Part shown: in pieces, positions 1 to 10,267 of the stretch | Layout of the letters: each line of letters opens with the position of its first letter | Numbering within the stretch: the first letter of the stretch is position 1 | From: Ornithodoros turicata | Taxonomy: Eukaryota; Arthropoda; Arachnida; Ixodida; Argasidae | Reading direction: 5' to 3' | Length of the DNA stretch: 64,000 nucleotides | NCBI RefSeq assembly: GCF_037126465.1 | Contig: NC_088203.1 | Span: forward strand, 77,844,168-77,908,167 | Notes under the pieces: model-generated | Told to the model about the DNA's origin: nothing | Seen by the model: the letters and a program-made list of their open reading frames with translations, nothing else | Databases searched by the model: none | Made by a program: the position numbers and the translations under genes

Positions 1-2919
1 TCGAAATTATCGGAGAGATTAGATAGTGTCGGAGTATAGTTTTTGCCAGGAGAAATGAGATTTTGTTGTTCAGGGAGTGATGAAGGGTGTTGTTGGTGCA
101 GCTTTCGGCCACGTTCTTTGTGTTCGGCCAGAATTTTACTGCGTCTCTTTTTTCTTTTTTGTGTGCGTGCGTGTGCGCGCGAGTTATGGGAGCTTTGCGT
201 GGGATATTTTCGGACGTATACGGTATGTAGCCCACGCACAATTTCGAAGGGATACGCTGAGCACATAACAACGATGCTTTAATCGCAGCACTACTACGCA
301 TAATAATAATAATAATTGATAATAATACTGTTTATGGCCTGTTAAAGTCCGGGACTGGTCTGCATTTCTCTTGTTGTAGGCCAGAATTCGGTAGCCGCGT
401 GTATGTCGCGTATAAAGAATAGCGACAACTACGTTAGCTTACCGAGGTAGCAAGTTTAGAGCACGTTAGAAACAGTTCCACCATTTCTTCCATCGCTATA
501 CGATATTTATGAAGTCAATTATGGACTGATATGATTGGTTTTTATAGTAGGAATATCTGGTCTTTTACAAATCTGTGAAATTGTGGAAAATTAGTGATAT
601 ATTAAAGGTACTGTAAAGCAGTAGACAGGCATGATATGCCGGTGATGTGACTAGAGACTTTGTTGCTTCTAAATACCATATGCGGAACCATACGACCGAC
701 AACGCGCTATAAATATTTTTAATTTGCCATGAAAGATGCGGCGTAGTGGAGCGGTGCGACGCCTGATGTCGAACAACCCCCTGTACAGCGGGCAACACTG
801 AAAATTGGTATTACACACTATTACATCGGAACTACGTTATTTTTGTAACCATATTATTAGTTTTCCTGTTTACCTATGCATTCGGAAACCCCTGTTAACA
901 GCTTAACCCGTTAACCCTGTTTTTGCAAAGTAACTCAGCGCTGGCCGCTGTTCGATGGAGGCTCTCCCTACCTCCCTACTCTCTGCTGCGCCTGCGCGCT
1001 CCTTCTGTTCGCGGCCTCTTTCGAACGAACAAACTCTCTCTGTGAAGTGTGAACCTCTTTGAACAAACAAGTCCCGACGCTGTCTGGCTTCTTGAACGTC
1101 TGACACATTTTTTCTTTTTCAACTGCTCATCATTTCATTTCAGTTCGCTTATCCGTTTATCCTCAGATGTGGATCGTTGTGTGGATTGCAGGGGCGGATT
1201 TTATGGTGGATTGTGGTGGATTGTTATGTCGGACCCAGTGTTATACGCATGCAATGTGGTTGCCGCCGTATGTGTCAGGAGTACAGATTCATTTCGAATA
1301 CCTAGTACAGTGTTTCCCGTAATCTTTAATTGTAATTTTCTAATTAATTGTACCGTCGATTGGAACGAAACTTGCGCAGTTTTTCTCCTGGTGGCTTGGA
1401 CTATCGAATAGCCACACTAAATGACATTTGATCGGTGTTGCTTTACAGTACCTTTAAGCGAGGAAATGGCGTGTATAGTTTCAACGCAGAACTCAGCTTT
1501 AAATTCCATTTTACGTACGTCAGAGGTTCATGCTGTTGTTTGTTTACGCTGTGGCTTCTGCTTCATAACCGGATCACGTCGACAACGAGTGAACGGCATT
1601 AATGCCAGAGACACCACGCAGACTGGAAGAACGGTACCCCGGAGAGATATTGTGCATCCCATACGTATATGTTCTCTGAGAGGCGCACGAGAGCCCAAAC
1701 TACAGCACGCTTCCTTGTTGAAACGGGGCTAGCTCTGAGGTCTTTATGATGCGCTAGGACAATTCTTTTTACTTGTAGCTTGAACTAGATATGACTCTGA
1801 CCTAGAGGACCATCGATCAATCGATCTTAATCGGCTCATCATATCACCCCATTTTTCAGCTACAGTTGTGACGGTGCCAACAATTATAATAACGACAATG
1901 GCAAACTGTTGACACCACCACCGCCGTTAATGTTAGCACGCACGCAAAACTGTTCAGAAGGTTTCTGCACCCGTGTTCGTAACTTCTTCAGTTGAAAAAA
2001 AATAAATAAAGAGTAGAAATAGATAGAGAGCAAGATATCGATTTATTTCGAGAAAGTCACATTACTCCTTAGCTAAGAAGGAAGCCTCCTTAGGGCACGG
2101 CTGACCGGATGCCACCTGAGATGGGTGACTAAGACGGATGTCGTTCCGAAGCCACCTCAGGGACTTGACGGCACTGTTTTCCGATTAATGCCAGCCGAGT
2201 GAAAAGCCTCTCCAGCCAATCCGACGCACATTCCAAGCGGAAACAGTGAACAAGCAAACAGAAGACTCTTCGCGTGCGCGCCGTAATAAAAGACGCCTTT
2301 GTTTCATAGCACGAAACAAAGGGAAGAAGAAAAAGAGAGAGAGAGAGAGAGAGAGAGCAACGTAAAGCCGAAAGCGAAATGGCGTCGTATATGTAGGAAA
2401 CGTCGGCCGCCACACTTCCGTTTCCTGTATTTTGCCGCTCCATTTGCCTAGCCTGCTAGGGGGAAGCTTCCGTTTTTCTGTCTTGTGTTATTCAGTACGT
2501 TTAATTCGAACATTCGTGTCCTCTTCGGGTGCGCGCCGTTCGGGACGCATCGAAGGAGCACCGTTCCAATTTCGGGATCTCTAGTGTTTGTTTTAGGAAG
2601 CTTTCTTATATCAGCCTCTCGCGAGAATTCTGCCGTGTTGATATTACTGTTTCAGAGCCGGGCTCTACTCGGTAGCGATGGTGGCGCGGGATTTTAATGT
2701 TTACTTCTTCGCGCGTATGCACCGAAGAGGCAGGAATATCTTCTTCGTCGTGCTCGCTTTTTTGTACACTTATCATAATGTTGGAAGTTAATGTTAAGAA
2801 TGACACTAGACGTGTCCTGTTAACTTTATTTCGAGCACAGATCATGGTGTGAAATTGTAACACATATTTTTTGGGTCATTTGTGCAATGATAGAGAATGA
2901 AACTGAACCCACATGACTC
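1..2919. other. No recognisable gene
   Basis: I see no coding region with a recognisable domain on either strand. The open frames here are short, biased in composition and lack motifs. A (GA)n simple repeat lies at about 2330-2357, and an (AAT)-rich tract at about 300-325. This may be intergenic or intronic sequence. Confidence 0.5.
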
Positions 2920-3045
2920 AGCGGATGGTCACGCGCGGCCTCGTAGGATCAGTGGGTAGCATGTTTGTTCTACATATATCGTTTATACTATTTGCGGGTC
3001 GCCAAGGCTGCTGGTTCGAACCTGGGGCTTAACCGCTTACACGTC
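2920..3045 (+). repeat. Possible tRNA-headed SINE fragment
   Basis: An A-box-like stretch (TCAGTGGGTAGCATG, near 2960) is followed about 75 bases later by a good B box (GGTTCGAACC, near 3013). The spacing is wide for a plain tRNA but possible for a diverged SINE head. No cloverleaf was confirmed and no target duplication was found, so this is weak. Confidence 0.3.
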
Positions 3046-3735
3046 TATAACGAACTAACGAAGGACAGGGCGTCCGTTAAGAGAAGCGCTTGAGGTATCG
3101 TAAGCACGAGCAGTGCATGGGCAGTATCACGTGCCGATTAAGTCCCCTGGCCTAAAACGTCAACAATTTGATGGCATGTTAGAAATCACATTGACACGTC
3201 CTCCCTCGAGGGTGTTGGTAAAGACCACGTCCCATGTGCCGAGGTTTCAGTGCTACGGGCGGACCGCTGTAGCGTTCACACGATGTAAAGCCAGGAGTTG
3301 TTAAAGCAAAATTTATTCAACACATCAAACTCAGACGTTAAGCAAGATTTTGGTGACTAAAAGGTGTGGCGAACATGTACAGTCTCGTCCTATATACAAA
3401 CAGATGACAAACGCTTAGGGGGAGCCCCAGTGATGGTCACACATGGTGGCACAACTGCGGCCCGAGTGCTAATGGGCGCATGCAATAAATCTCGTGGGAA
3501 ACTCCCCATCCAGTAGGGTAACAATACTTTAGGGGGAGCGTCTTTGACGCTTAGAAGACCGCACATAGTTGTACTTAGGATGACCGCGCGGTTAATTACA
3601 CTAAAGTGTGGTAAGTTGATACTACCAGCAGACTCTGCGAAGGATCAGTACACCCGGTGTGTCCTCATCATCTTGTGTCGGGAAGATCACCATTATATCG
3701 TCTCCAGCCTCATCGGCCCCAAGATGCACTCTCTA
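3046..3735. other. No recognisable gene
   Basis: Nothing supported on either strand. Reading frames are short. Reverse-transcriptase-like coding sequence begins around 3736 on the plus strand. Confidence 0.4.
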
Positions 3736-3884
3736 TGACGTCACCACCCACTTTCTGCTTTACTCCGTTCACCCCACATTGTCCCTTACTCTCCACCTCC
3801 GAGTGCCACGTTCCTTTACCACAGTCTTTCGCCGCATGAGACTTAATGGGGCTTTTACACTGGCTTTCAAACATCTCCTCGGTG
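3736..3884 (+). pseudogene. Non-LTR ORF2 C-terminal fragment, left piece
   Basis: The frame reads HFLLYSVHPTL, then FRRMRLNGAFTLAFKHLLG. This aligns with the segment between RNase H and the C-terminal zinc knuckle of the better ORF2 copies in this window (FLRSIDPAVEF, then LLHRLRLNLAY). It stops at 3884, where a tRNA-like composite inserts. The frame resumes at 6236 after the duplicated target CATCTCCTCGGTG, giving KHLLG then VGASSLCSTC. It is 5'-truncated, and no earlier RT or endonuclease motif is visible upstream. This is a dead fragment of an RNase H-type (I-like) non-LTR retrotransposon. Confidence 0.7.
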
Positions 3885-3898
3885 AAAGATGAAAGGTT

Positions 3899-3971
3899 AG
3901 CCAGCTGTAGGACTCGAACCCACATCTTCTGGATTACCGGTCCATGGCTCTACCAATTGAGCTAAGCTAAC
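3899..3971 (-). tRNA. tRNA-like gene, Thr(GGT)-type, unit A
   Basis: A 73-nt cloverleaf can be drawn: acceptor GTTAGCT with AGCTGGC (two G-U pairs), D arm GCTC..GAGC, anticodon stem CTGGA/TCCAG (changed slightly here), variable loop AAGAT, and T arm GTGGG..CCTAC. A and B boxes are intact, and TTTT follows the 3' end as a Pol III stop. The anticodon would be GGT (Thr). Position 33 is C instead of the near-universal T, and GGT is not a usual eukaryotic Thr anticodon, so a SINE head or pseudo-tRNA is more likely than a working tRNA. Confidence 0.5.
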
Positions 3972-4236
3972 ACGCCTTCTCAGGGACTTCCAGGGTGCGT
4001 CATCTGAAGGGACAAACCAGTCACTCTCTCTCACTCATCCTCCTTTCACTCTTACATTTTTGCACAGTCATACACACATTCATACGACAGGGATCGACGC
4101 AAGCGGCAAATGTTGAACATGAGAGAACTGATGTTCTGAGGCTGGAACAACATAGAAGGGACAATCACATACAAGGCCTCAAGTTGCCTAAGAAATTAAC
4201 GATGAAAGATTAAAGATGAAAGTCACTGAAAAGGTT

Positions 4237-4309
4237 AGCCAGCTGTAGGACTCGAACCCACATCTTCTGGGTTACCGGTCCAGGGCTCTACCAATTGAGC
4301 TAAGCTAAC
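4237..4309 (-). tRNA. tRNA-like gene, Thr(GGT)-type, unit B
   Basis: Second tandem unit, 338 bases from unit A. It has the same cloverleaf, with an A-C mismatch at the base of the anticodon stem (39-43 reads CCCAG). TTTT follows the 3' end. It is probably a SINE-type head and not a functional tRNA. Confidence 0.5.
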
Positions 4310-4561
4310 ACGCCTTCTCAGCAACTTCCAGGGTGCGTCATCTGATGGGACAAACCAGTCACTCTCTCTCACTCATCCTCCTTTCACTCTTACATTTTTG
4401 CACACTCATACACACATTCATACGACGGGGATCGACGCAAGCGGCAAATGTTGAACATGAGAGAACTGATGTTCCTGAGGCTGGAACAACATAGAAGGGA
4501 CAATCACATACAAGGCCTCACGTTGCCTAAGAAATTAACGATGAAAGTCGCTGAAAAGGTT

Positions 4562-4634
4562 AGCCAGCTGTAGGACTCGAACCCACATCTTCTGGATTAC
4601 CGGTCCAGGGCTCTACCAATTGAGCTAAGCTAAC
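4562..4634 (-). tRNA. tRNA-like gene, Thr(GGT)-type, unit C
   Basis: Third tandem unit, 325 bases from unit B. All four stems pair, including a full CTGGA/TCCAG anticodon stem. C33 is present as in the other units. Its downstream spacer is interrupted by the hAT-like element starting at 4839. Confidence 0.5.
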
Positions 4635-4838
4635 ACGCCTTCTCAGCGACTTCCAGGGTGCGTCTTCTGAAGGGACAAACCAGTCTCTCTCTCTCACTCA
4701 TCCTCCTTTCACTCTTACATTTTTGCAGACTCATACACACATTCATACGACAGGGATCGACGCAAGCGGCAAATGTTGAACATGAGAGAACTGATATTCT
4801 GAGGCTGGAACAACATAGAAGGGACAATCACATACAAG

Positions 4839-5602
4839 CAGAGTTGTACGTAACGCGTTACTAGTAATTTCGTTACTAGTAATCAATTACTTTTTCAGTA
4901 ATTTTTTAACGTAATCAATTAATTTTGTGAGCAAGTCATTTTCCAAGTAATCTGATTGCAATTTTCGGTAATCAATTACTGAGTAATCGATTACTTTTTT
5001 AACCTTCTGTCAACAACGGCAACTCTTTTCGGCAAGCCAATCTGTTCTTCTGTTCCACCACGAGTTCGACTTTAGCAATGACGCAGAGGTCACTGTGACG
5101 TCCGTCTCTAGTCCACACGTGTTCCATGCACGCCTCAGTAATATGATGATCCCTTATACCGCGACCTACTGGAGCAACAGTAAAATTGGTGACTGTATTG
5201 ATAAATTGTGCCGGCTGAACATAACAATAGTAACAAAACGAAAGGGATGTTTCGACGCGGATGTTTCGATGTTGTTTTAAATGTGTATATAAATCTGTAA
5301 TAAACCCGTGTATGCGTTTTGTATGTTGCCTTCAAATGTATTTGTGAATGTCACTTATCATGTATGTTGGTGTCTCATATTAGAATTTGCAACAAGATCT
5401 GCATGGTTACATTCACTGCAGGCTTGTTGCCTTTGCTATGGTCCACAATTTAAAAGTAACAAGAAAAGTAACGCGTTACATTTTAATCGGTAACGTATTA
5501 CATTTTCGATGGAGTAATTTGTAACGGTAAAGAATTACTTTTCGCGCAGTAGTAACAGTAATTGTAATCAATTACTTTTTTCGAGTAACGTGTACAATTC
5601 TG
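4839..5602. mobile_element. Non-autonomous hAT-like element, CAGAGTTGTAC termini
   Basis: The termini are CAGAGTTGTACGTAACG and, inverted, CAGAATTGTACACGTTAC. They are flanked by a perfect 8-bp duplication, CATACAAG at 4831-4838 and 5603-5610. Both subterminal regions are packed with variants of GTAATCAATTAC on either strand. No transposase-like protein is visible in the 764 bp. The 8-bp duplication and CAGAG terminus fit the hAT superfamily. It sits inside the spacer of the tRNA-like array and so is younger than the array. Confidence 0.85.
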
Positions 5603-5664
5603 CATACAAGGCCTCAAGTTGCCTAAGAAATTAACGATGAAAGATGAAAGCTACTGAAAAGGTT

Positions 5665-5690
5665 AGCCAGCTGTAGGACTCGAACCCACA
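5665..5690 (-). pseudogene. 3' half of tRNA-like unit, left arm of inverted junction
   Basis: Only the acceptor 3' strand and the T arm are present (AGCCAGCTGTAGGACTCGAA on the plus strand). It abuts an oppositely oriented half-unit, forming a head-to-head fold-back with arms of roughly 85 bases (about 5605-5690 against 5706-5795). Confidence 0.7.
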
Positions 5691-5691
5691 C

Positions 5692-5743
5692 TAGAGCTGG
5701 ACCGGTAATCCAGAAGATGTGGGTTCGACTCCTACAGCTGGCT
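5692..5743 (+). pseudogene. 5'-truncated tRNA-like unit, right arm of inverted junction
   Basis: This begins inside the D arm (TAGAGC), lacks two bases before the anticodon stem, and continues through the T arm to the acceptor 3' end. Together with the minus-strand half it makes the fold-back centre of the array. The downstream sequence repeats the standard spacer. Confidence 0.7.
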
Positions 5744-6001
5744 AACCTTTTCAGTGACTTTCATCTTTCATCGTTAATTTCTTAGGCAACTTGAGGCCTT
5801 GTATGTGATTGTCCCTTCTATGTTGTTCCAGCCTCAGAACATCAGTTCTCTCATGTTCAACATTTGCCGCTTGCGTCGATCCCTGTCGTATGAATGTGTG
5901 TATGAGTGTGCAAAAATGTAAGAGTGAAAGGAGGGTGAGTGAGAGAGAGTGACTGGTTTGTCCCTTCAGATGACGCACCCTGGAAGTCGCTCAGAAGGCG
6001 T

Positions 6002-6074
6002 GTTAGCTTAGCTCAATTGGTAGAGTCCTGGACCGGTAATCCAGAAGATGTGGGCTCGAGTCCTACAGCTGGCT
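6002..6074 (+). tRNA. tRNA-like gene, Thr(GGT)-type, unit E
   Basis: Complete unit in the opposite orientation to A-C. Stems are acceptor GTTAGCT/AGCTGGC, a D arm ending GAGT, CTGGA/TCCAG, and GTGGG/CCTAC with a TTCGAG to CTCGAG change in the B box. TTTT follows. C33 is conserved. The same doubts about tRNA function apply as for unit A. Confidence 0.5.
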
Positions 6075-6222
6075 AACCTTTTCAGTGACTTTCATCTTAT
6101 TAATTAATTTAATTTTGTTAGGCATTTCTTAGGCATTAATTTCGTTAATTTCTTAGGCAACTTGAGGCCTTGTATGTGATTGTCCCTTCTATGTTGTTCC
6201 AGCCTCAGAACATCAGTTCTCT

Positions 6223-6399
6223 CATCTCCTCGGTGTCGGCGCATCCAGCCTCTGTTCCACGTGTGGTGTGTACGGTGACCTCCATTACGTCCTCCTGGTG
6301 TGCGGACAGTACGATCGTGAGCGTGCCATCATGAAAACTGCTCTGCAACGCCGCGTCGATCAACGCCAGTTCAGCTTGGCCAAAATCCTCGGGCAATAG
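6223..6399 (+). pseudogene. Non-LTR ORF2 C-terminal fragment, right piece (zinc knuckle)
   Basis: After the duplicated target the frame reads SSLCSTCGVYGDLHYVLLVC, then about 30 residues to a TAG at 6397-6399. The C-x2-C..H..C pattern and the ending LAKILGQ match the C-terminal knuckle of other ORF2 copies here (ALCDACEVVADTSHLLLTC, then LAALLGP). It continues the fragment at 3736-3884. No conserved 3' hairpin is obvious after the stop. Confidence 0.7.
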
Positions 6400-6664
6400 G
6401 CGGACCCCTCACATCAGATGCAAGGCCTACGAGTTGTTACTTGTTAGTTGTTAGCGGACCCCGGAACTCGCATCGATGTTCCACAAAAGGGGATCAATTA
6501 CTAATGTAGACAAAGCTGATAAGATGGGGCAGCCTCGACGCACCCCTCTAGGGCTTTCTGCCACGAGTTATCGTATAAAATTTTCCCTCCCAGAAGACCA
6601 CATTATGACCTGCTGTGTGAAGCTGCACTGACGTTCTGATCTGACAGAAGTCAGAACACCTACA

Positions 6665-6917
6665 CAGTGGCGTATCTAGGGTGTGGCGGGTGTGGACAGG
6701 TGCCATGGGCGCCAGGTGAACAGGGGCGCTATTATGTAGTCGGATGTGAATGTGCCATGTCGGGTACTCAACTTGAGGCATTCATAAATGATCTAAAGCA
6801 CCCGCCATTAGAGAGGTTATAGTGTGAAACCTAGTGCGGACAACACGAAAACGCATCCCCAAGGACATCATGTTAACCATGTTGCCATGGGCGCAGGTAG
6901 CTCTAGATACGCCACTG
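6665..6917. mobile_element. Non-autonomous hAT-like MITE, CAGTGGCGTATCTAG termini
   Basis: A perfect 15-bp terminal inverted repeat (CAGTGGCGTATCTAG) bounds 253 bp. It is flanked by a perfect 8-bp duplication, CACCTACA at 6657-6664 and 6918-6925. No coding capacity is present. The 8-bp duplication supports hAT. Confidence 0.88.
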
Positions 6918-6925
6918 CACCTACA

Positions 6926-8036
6926 ACCTGTCAAACAACAAGAGATAGCTACCTCGTCACATCCAGGAGGAGAAAGCGAACTGGGGAGACATTCTCGAAA
7001 CGGCACAGTTATGGCAGAGACAACAAACGCACGAGACTTTTGCGATCTACGGAGCACGCGTACCGACGTCGGAACAGAAATGAAACCATTCAAGTGTGCC
7101 GTAGCCTTCCATGCGTCCTTTACCCTCTGCGCGACAATCATTACTCACAACGACATATGGAAGCTCTGGCATGCGCGAGCAAAGTGAACGTCTGTGGCAC
7201 GTGACAATGTGGCGTGTTCTGACGTCTTCCCCAGCTATCGCAGGGGCGGGGTCCCATTAAACTTTCATTGTCCGCAGAGGACCTGGGCGGACCGCCGTGG
7301 CTCTGCTCGTCCAGGGTCCTTCTTAATGCCGCACCCAGCTGCCATGGGTTTCTCCGAGTCTTTTCCTGGGATTCCCATAATGACCGAACGCCCATGTCAG
7401 CATATGTGTGTATGATTTTGACAGTCAACAGTAGGAAAGTCGAAGGCTAGGAATAATGGGGAAGGGTAAATCCTTAATTCGGAAAAACTGCAGTGCAGGA
7501 AGTGAACTGAAATGTCTTTCGACTTCAGCTGTGTAGCTATATATGTGTAAGGGTAGGATAGCGACGGGAAACGAAAAGACAAACACAGTGACAGTCGCAC
7601 TTTCAACCAGGTTTACTAAAATGCTAAACATGATAACAGATACGCGTGGGAATCAACGCACCTAGCGGAAAATTTTGACAAAAGGGGAGAGCGAAACGGG
7701 TTGTTTTTCTTTTCGTTTCCTAGATAAATCAGCCAAACCGATTACCCTTCTTTTGATAAGGGCCTCCTATTTCTTTGATAACATTGTGGTTGGCGTACTG
7801 ACCAGTTCTATTTATGTTCATTTATCAGGGTGGTCTCGACAACATGTCTAATGCGCACATCTGACGCTCGCGGGTCGAATTAAATAAAGGCAAACACACA
7901 CAGGTGGAAACGTGCGCCGCTAAATGCGACACCTCCATTTTCCCCTTCCGCACCAATCCTGCATGTTCTCAAAGGCGCGCATTTACGCAGCGCCCAGTTT
8001 CGCCTATATACTGCTGGCCGCAGGAAAGGAGAATAG
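6926..8036. other. No recognisable gene
   Basis: Open frames on both strands near 6820-7200 and 7190-7430 overlap one another and show no domain or motif I recognise. I leave this stretch unassigned. Confidence 0.4.
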
Positions 8037-8044
8037 AGCATACT

Positions 8045-8570
8045 TAGGGGGGGGGGGGGGGTTCTTCGTTTTCGGGTTAAACCTGATTTTTCACCATAGT
8101 TCCCCCCCCCCGAACAAATGTTCAAGAATTCGGGTAAAACCCGATATCTACCCAAAGTCGTTGCGGTCCTTCAACTTGTCGTTTTCGGTAACAACAACAA
8201 CCACAGTTATATTCTGATGATGAAGTGGAAAAGTGAATCATACTATCAGCAAAGAGAGCTATTTGTGACAACCCATTTGTCCTCCGTTTATGATCCCCTC
8301 CTGCAGGGGTCAAAAGCGAGCTTTTGTGGAGCTCGGGCAAGTGTTTGAATATCACGGTCATTCGCTATCCCAGTTCCGAGTGGAAATATAAAGGTGATTG
8401 TTTCTCATCCCAGTGCCACGGCAGTGGCTTGTTTCACCGGAAAATTCCCGTTGACGTGTCAAACAGAGATCATAGCGCCCGATTTCTCCCCGAATTCTCG
8501 TGTGCAAATAGCACCCGATTTTTCTCTCCCGAATTTGAAAAATCATAAAACCCGAATACGAAGAACCCTA
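8045..8570. mobile_element. Non-autonomous hAT-like element, TAGGGTTCTTCG termini
   Basis: The left end is TAGGG followed by a run of G, then TTCTTCGTTTTCGGGTT. The right end is AACCCGAATACGAAGAACCCTA. A perfect 8-bp duplication, AGCATACT, lies at 8037-8044 and 8571-8578. Subterminal AAACCCGA and GAATTCGGG motifs recur internally. No transposase is seen. The G run at the left end is an expansion absent from the right end. Confidence 0.85.
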
Positions 8571-8882
8571 AGCATACTGCACCCACGCCACACTCGACAT
8601 GCTGTACCCGTATGCCTTGGTCCACATTTTTTTATTTTCTCCTTTTTACTAGTGACAGCAGGAAGGGAACAGGGAACACCGTGTTTTGCGCCAGCAGCCT
8701 TCCAGCAGCTCTTTTGCCAGCAGCCTTCATAAGCGACGACGACGACGACGAAGTCAAAGTGTGTAGACGTGGAATTTTCTGCTCCTGGAAATCTATCTGT
8801 TGTTTCCTCATTCCATTACCATATCTGCGCCTGAACTCGCACAGGCCCTGCCCTCCTGTGGCCTGGGGGACCCCTCCTAGCC

Positions 8883-10229
8883 ATGGAAGTCGTCCCAAGC
8901 GGCGACAGCGCCTCGTCTACCGAAGGGGCCGGTGCCGGTGACACCGACTCCTCCTCTAGCAGCAGAACAATTATCCTGCGCAAGAGGCAGATTGATAGAG
9001 ACATCGCTTTCACATCATCTGATGACGACGACCGACCCTTCGAAGAGGTCCCCAAAAGAGCGCGAAAGACCGTTCGCTCAAACATTGGGCAACACCCTGC
9101 GCCCACGGGAGTCACGGTGATTTTCGCTCCCCATGACGCAGCAACGAACCTCGCCAGGCTGAATCACCTGAAGATATCAGACTTCCTCACTTCCGAGTTC
9201 CCGGGGAGGATTAAGGAAATAAGACCGAATTTCGCGAAGAACATAATCGCGGTGGATGCCACTTCCCCAACAGCAAAGGTCTCCCTTTTAGGACTCGACC
9301 GCATCTGCTCAATCCCTGTTCGAGCATATGAACCCCGTCCCACTGGCTCTTGCTACGGCGTCATCACTGGTGTGGACGCCTCACTATCGGACGACCAAAT
9401 ACGGCAGGCCATCAGGTCCAGCCCAGCGGTCATCGCTGCGAGGCGGATAAAGAAGGACTGTGGTGCTGTGCGGCTGACCTTCGCCGGGGCCGCGAAGCCG
9501 CGTGAGGTCAGCCTCCATCTACTGACCATGCGTGTAAAACCTTACCTACCGCCGACGCCGCAATGTTACAACTGCCAGAGGCATGGACACGTGGCAGCGT
9601 GTTGCACTCGAAAAAGGATCTGTGCCAACTGTGGAACGTCCCACGACTCCCCCGACTGCCCCCAGAGCGTCCCCAAGTGCGTCAACTGCCAAGGCAACCA
9701 CCAAGCAACGTCGATCGATTGCCCTAAATGCAAGCAGCAGAGGCTTATTGCCAGGGAACGCTCGCGCTCCAACAGCAGCTACCGTGAGGCCAAGGTCAAG
9801 ATCCACAACGAAGAACGCCGCAGGCATCGTAGACGGCGGAAGCGGCGACACCGGGCAGGCTCTAGGTCCGCTGACCAGGTAGCTGGAAGGCCAGCTATAT
9901 GGAACATGGGTGACTTTCCCCCTCTGCCTGCTTTGGCCTCTCAGGACGCCCCTCACACAGCACCGATCCCCATCACCACGCCCACTCCAATAGCGACGTC
10001 TGAAGCCGCCAGCAGTCAGGCAACTTATACTCCGAAAGTCCGCCGAGAGCCTCCAGCCCAAACAACGGCCCACGACTCTGTCGATATGCAGATGGTGCTG
10101 CTCTTTGCAGCTCTGAGGGCCATCATCATTGCATGCCCCGAGTGCAAAGCGCTCCCGGAAGTCCAATCGATCTTGCAGTTAGAGAAACTAATTGCCCCCA
10201 CTCCTGAGTACCCGGTACGTGGCCGGTAG
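8883..10229 (+). CDS. ORF1, gag-like RNA-binding protein of non-LTR retrotransposon
   Basis: This 448-residue protein would bind element RNA and form the ribonucleoprotein that carries it to the target. An acidic, serine-rich start (about residues 1-45) leads into a conserved gag-like region: SCYGVITGVDASLSDDQIR near 155 and ACC-rich VKPYLPPTPQCYNC near 220. Three Cys-His knuckles follow from about residue 228: CYNCQRHGHVAACC (CX2CX4HX4C), CANCGTSHDSPDC and CVNCQGNHQATSIDC. A basic arginine tract comes next (RRRHRRRRKRRHR near 310), then a proline-rich tail. It ends 38 bases before the ORF2 start, in a different frame. The start is the first ATG after the 148-base leader. No lesions are visible. 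Confidence 0.88.
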   Translation: MEVVPSGDSASSTEGAGAGDTDSSSSSRTIILRKRQIDRDIAFTSSDDDDRPFEEVPKRARKTVRSNIGQHPAPTGVTVIFAPHDAATNLARLNHLKISDFLTSEFPGRIKEIRPNFAKNIIAVDATSPTAKVSLLGLDRICSIPVRAYEPRPTGSCYGVITGVDASLSDDQIRQAIRSSPAVIAARRIKKDCGAVRLTFAGAAKPREVSLHLLTMRVKPYLPPTPQCYNCQRHGHVAACCTRKRICANCGTSHDSPDCPQSVPKCVNCQGNHQATSIDCPKCKQQRLIARERSRSNSSYREAKVKIHNEERRRHRRRRKRRHRAGSRSADQVAGRPAIWNMGDFPPLPALASQDAPHTAPIPITTPTPIATSEAASSQATYTPKVRREPPAQTTAHDSVDMQMVLLFAALRAIIIACPECKALPEVQSILQLEKLIAPTPEYPVRGR

Positions 10230-10267
10230 GCCCGGCCGGATCCAGCTACCGCTCGTTCTCATGCTGC

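Larger units (their letters stand above)
3885..6222. mobile_element. Composite tRNA-like fold-back element with 13-bp target duplication
   Basis: The 2.3 kb insert is bounded by perfect 13-bp direct repeats, CATCTCCTCGGTG at 3872-3884 and 6223-6235. It starts AAAGATGAAAG and ends CATCAGTTCTCT. It contains three complete tRNA-like units in tandem on the minus strand (period 338 then 325 bases), an inverted junction near 5690 made of two half-tRNAs, and one complete unit on the plus strand. The spacer between units is conserved and carries a pyrimidine-rich tract (TCTCTCTCACTCATCC type). A 764-bp hAT-like element interrupts the third spacer. Removing the insert rejoins the ORF2 frame exactly. 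The termini match those of the second copy at 23778-23972, so this behaves as one mobile unit. The mechanism is unknown. The 12-13 bp duplications fit target-primed retroposition better than a cut-and-paste transposase. Confidence 0.75.

Noticed and set aside
1049..1411. 120-codon plus-strand frame
   Set aside because: No recognisable motif, biased composition and no supporting context. Not reported as a gene.
3895..6080. CRISPR-like or satellite array
   Set aside because: The periodic units are tRNA-like genes with spacers of about 250 bases, partly inverted and bounded by a target duplication. Neither CRISPR nor a simple satellite.
6824..7204. Overlapping frames on both strands of 117-126 codons
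   Set aside because: They exclude each other and have no domain. Probably chance.
9546..10166. 206-codon frame antisense to ORF1
   Set aside because: Shadow of the GC-rich, clearly coding plus-strand ORF1. Arginine- and cysteine-rich with no domain.
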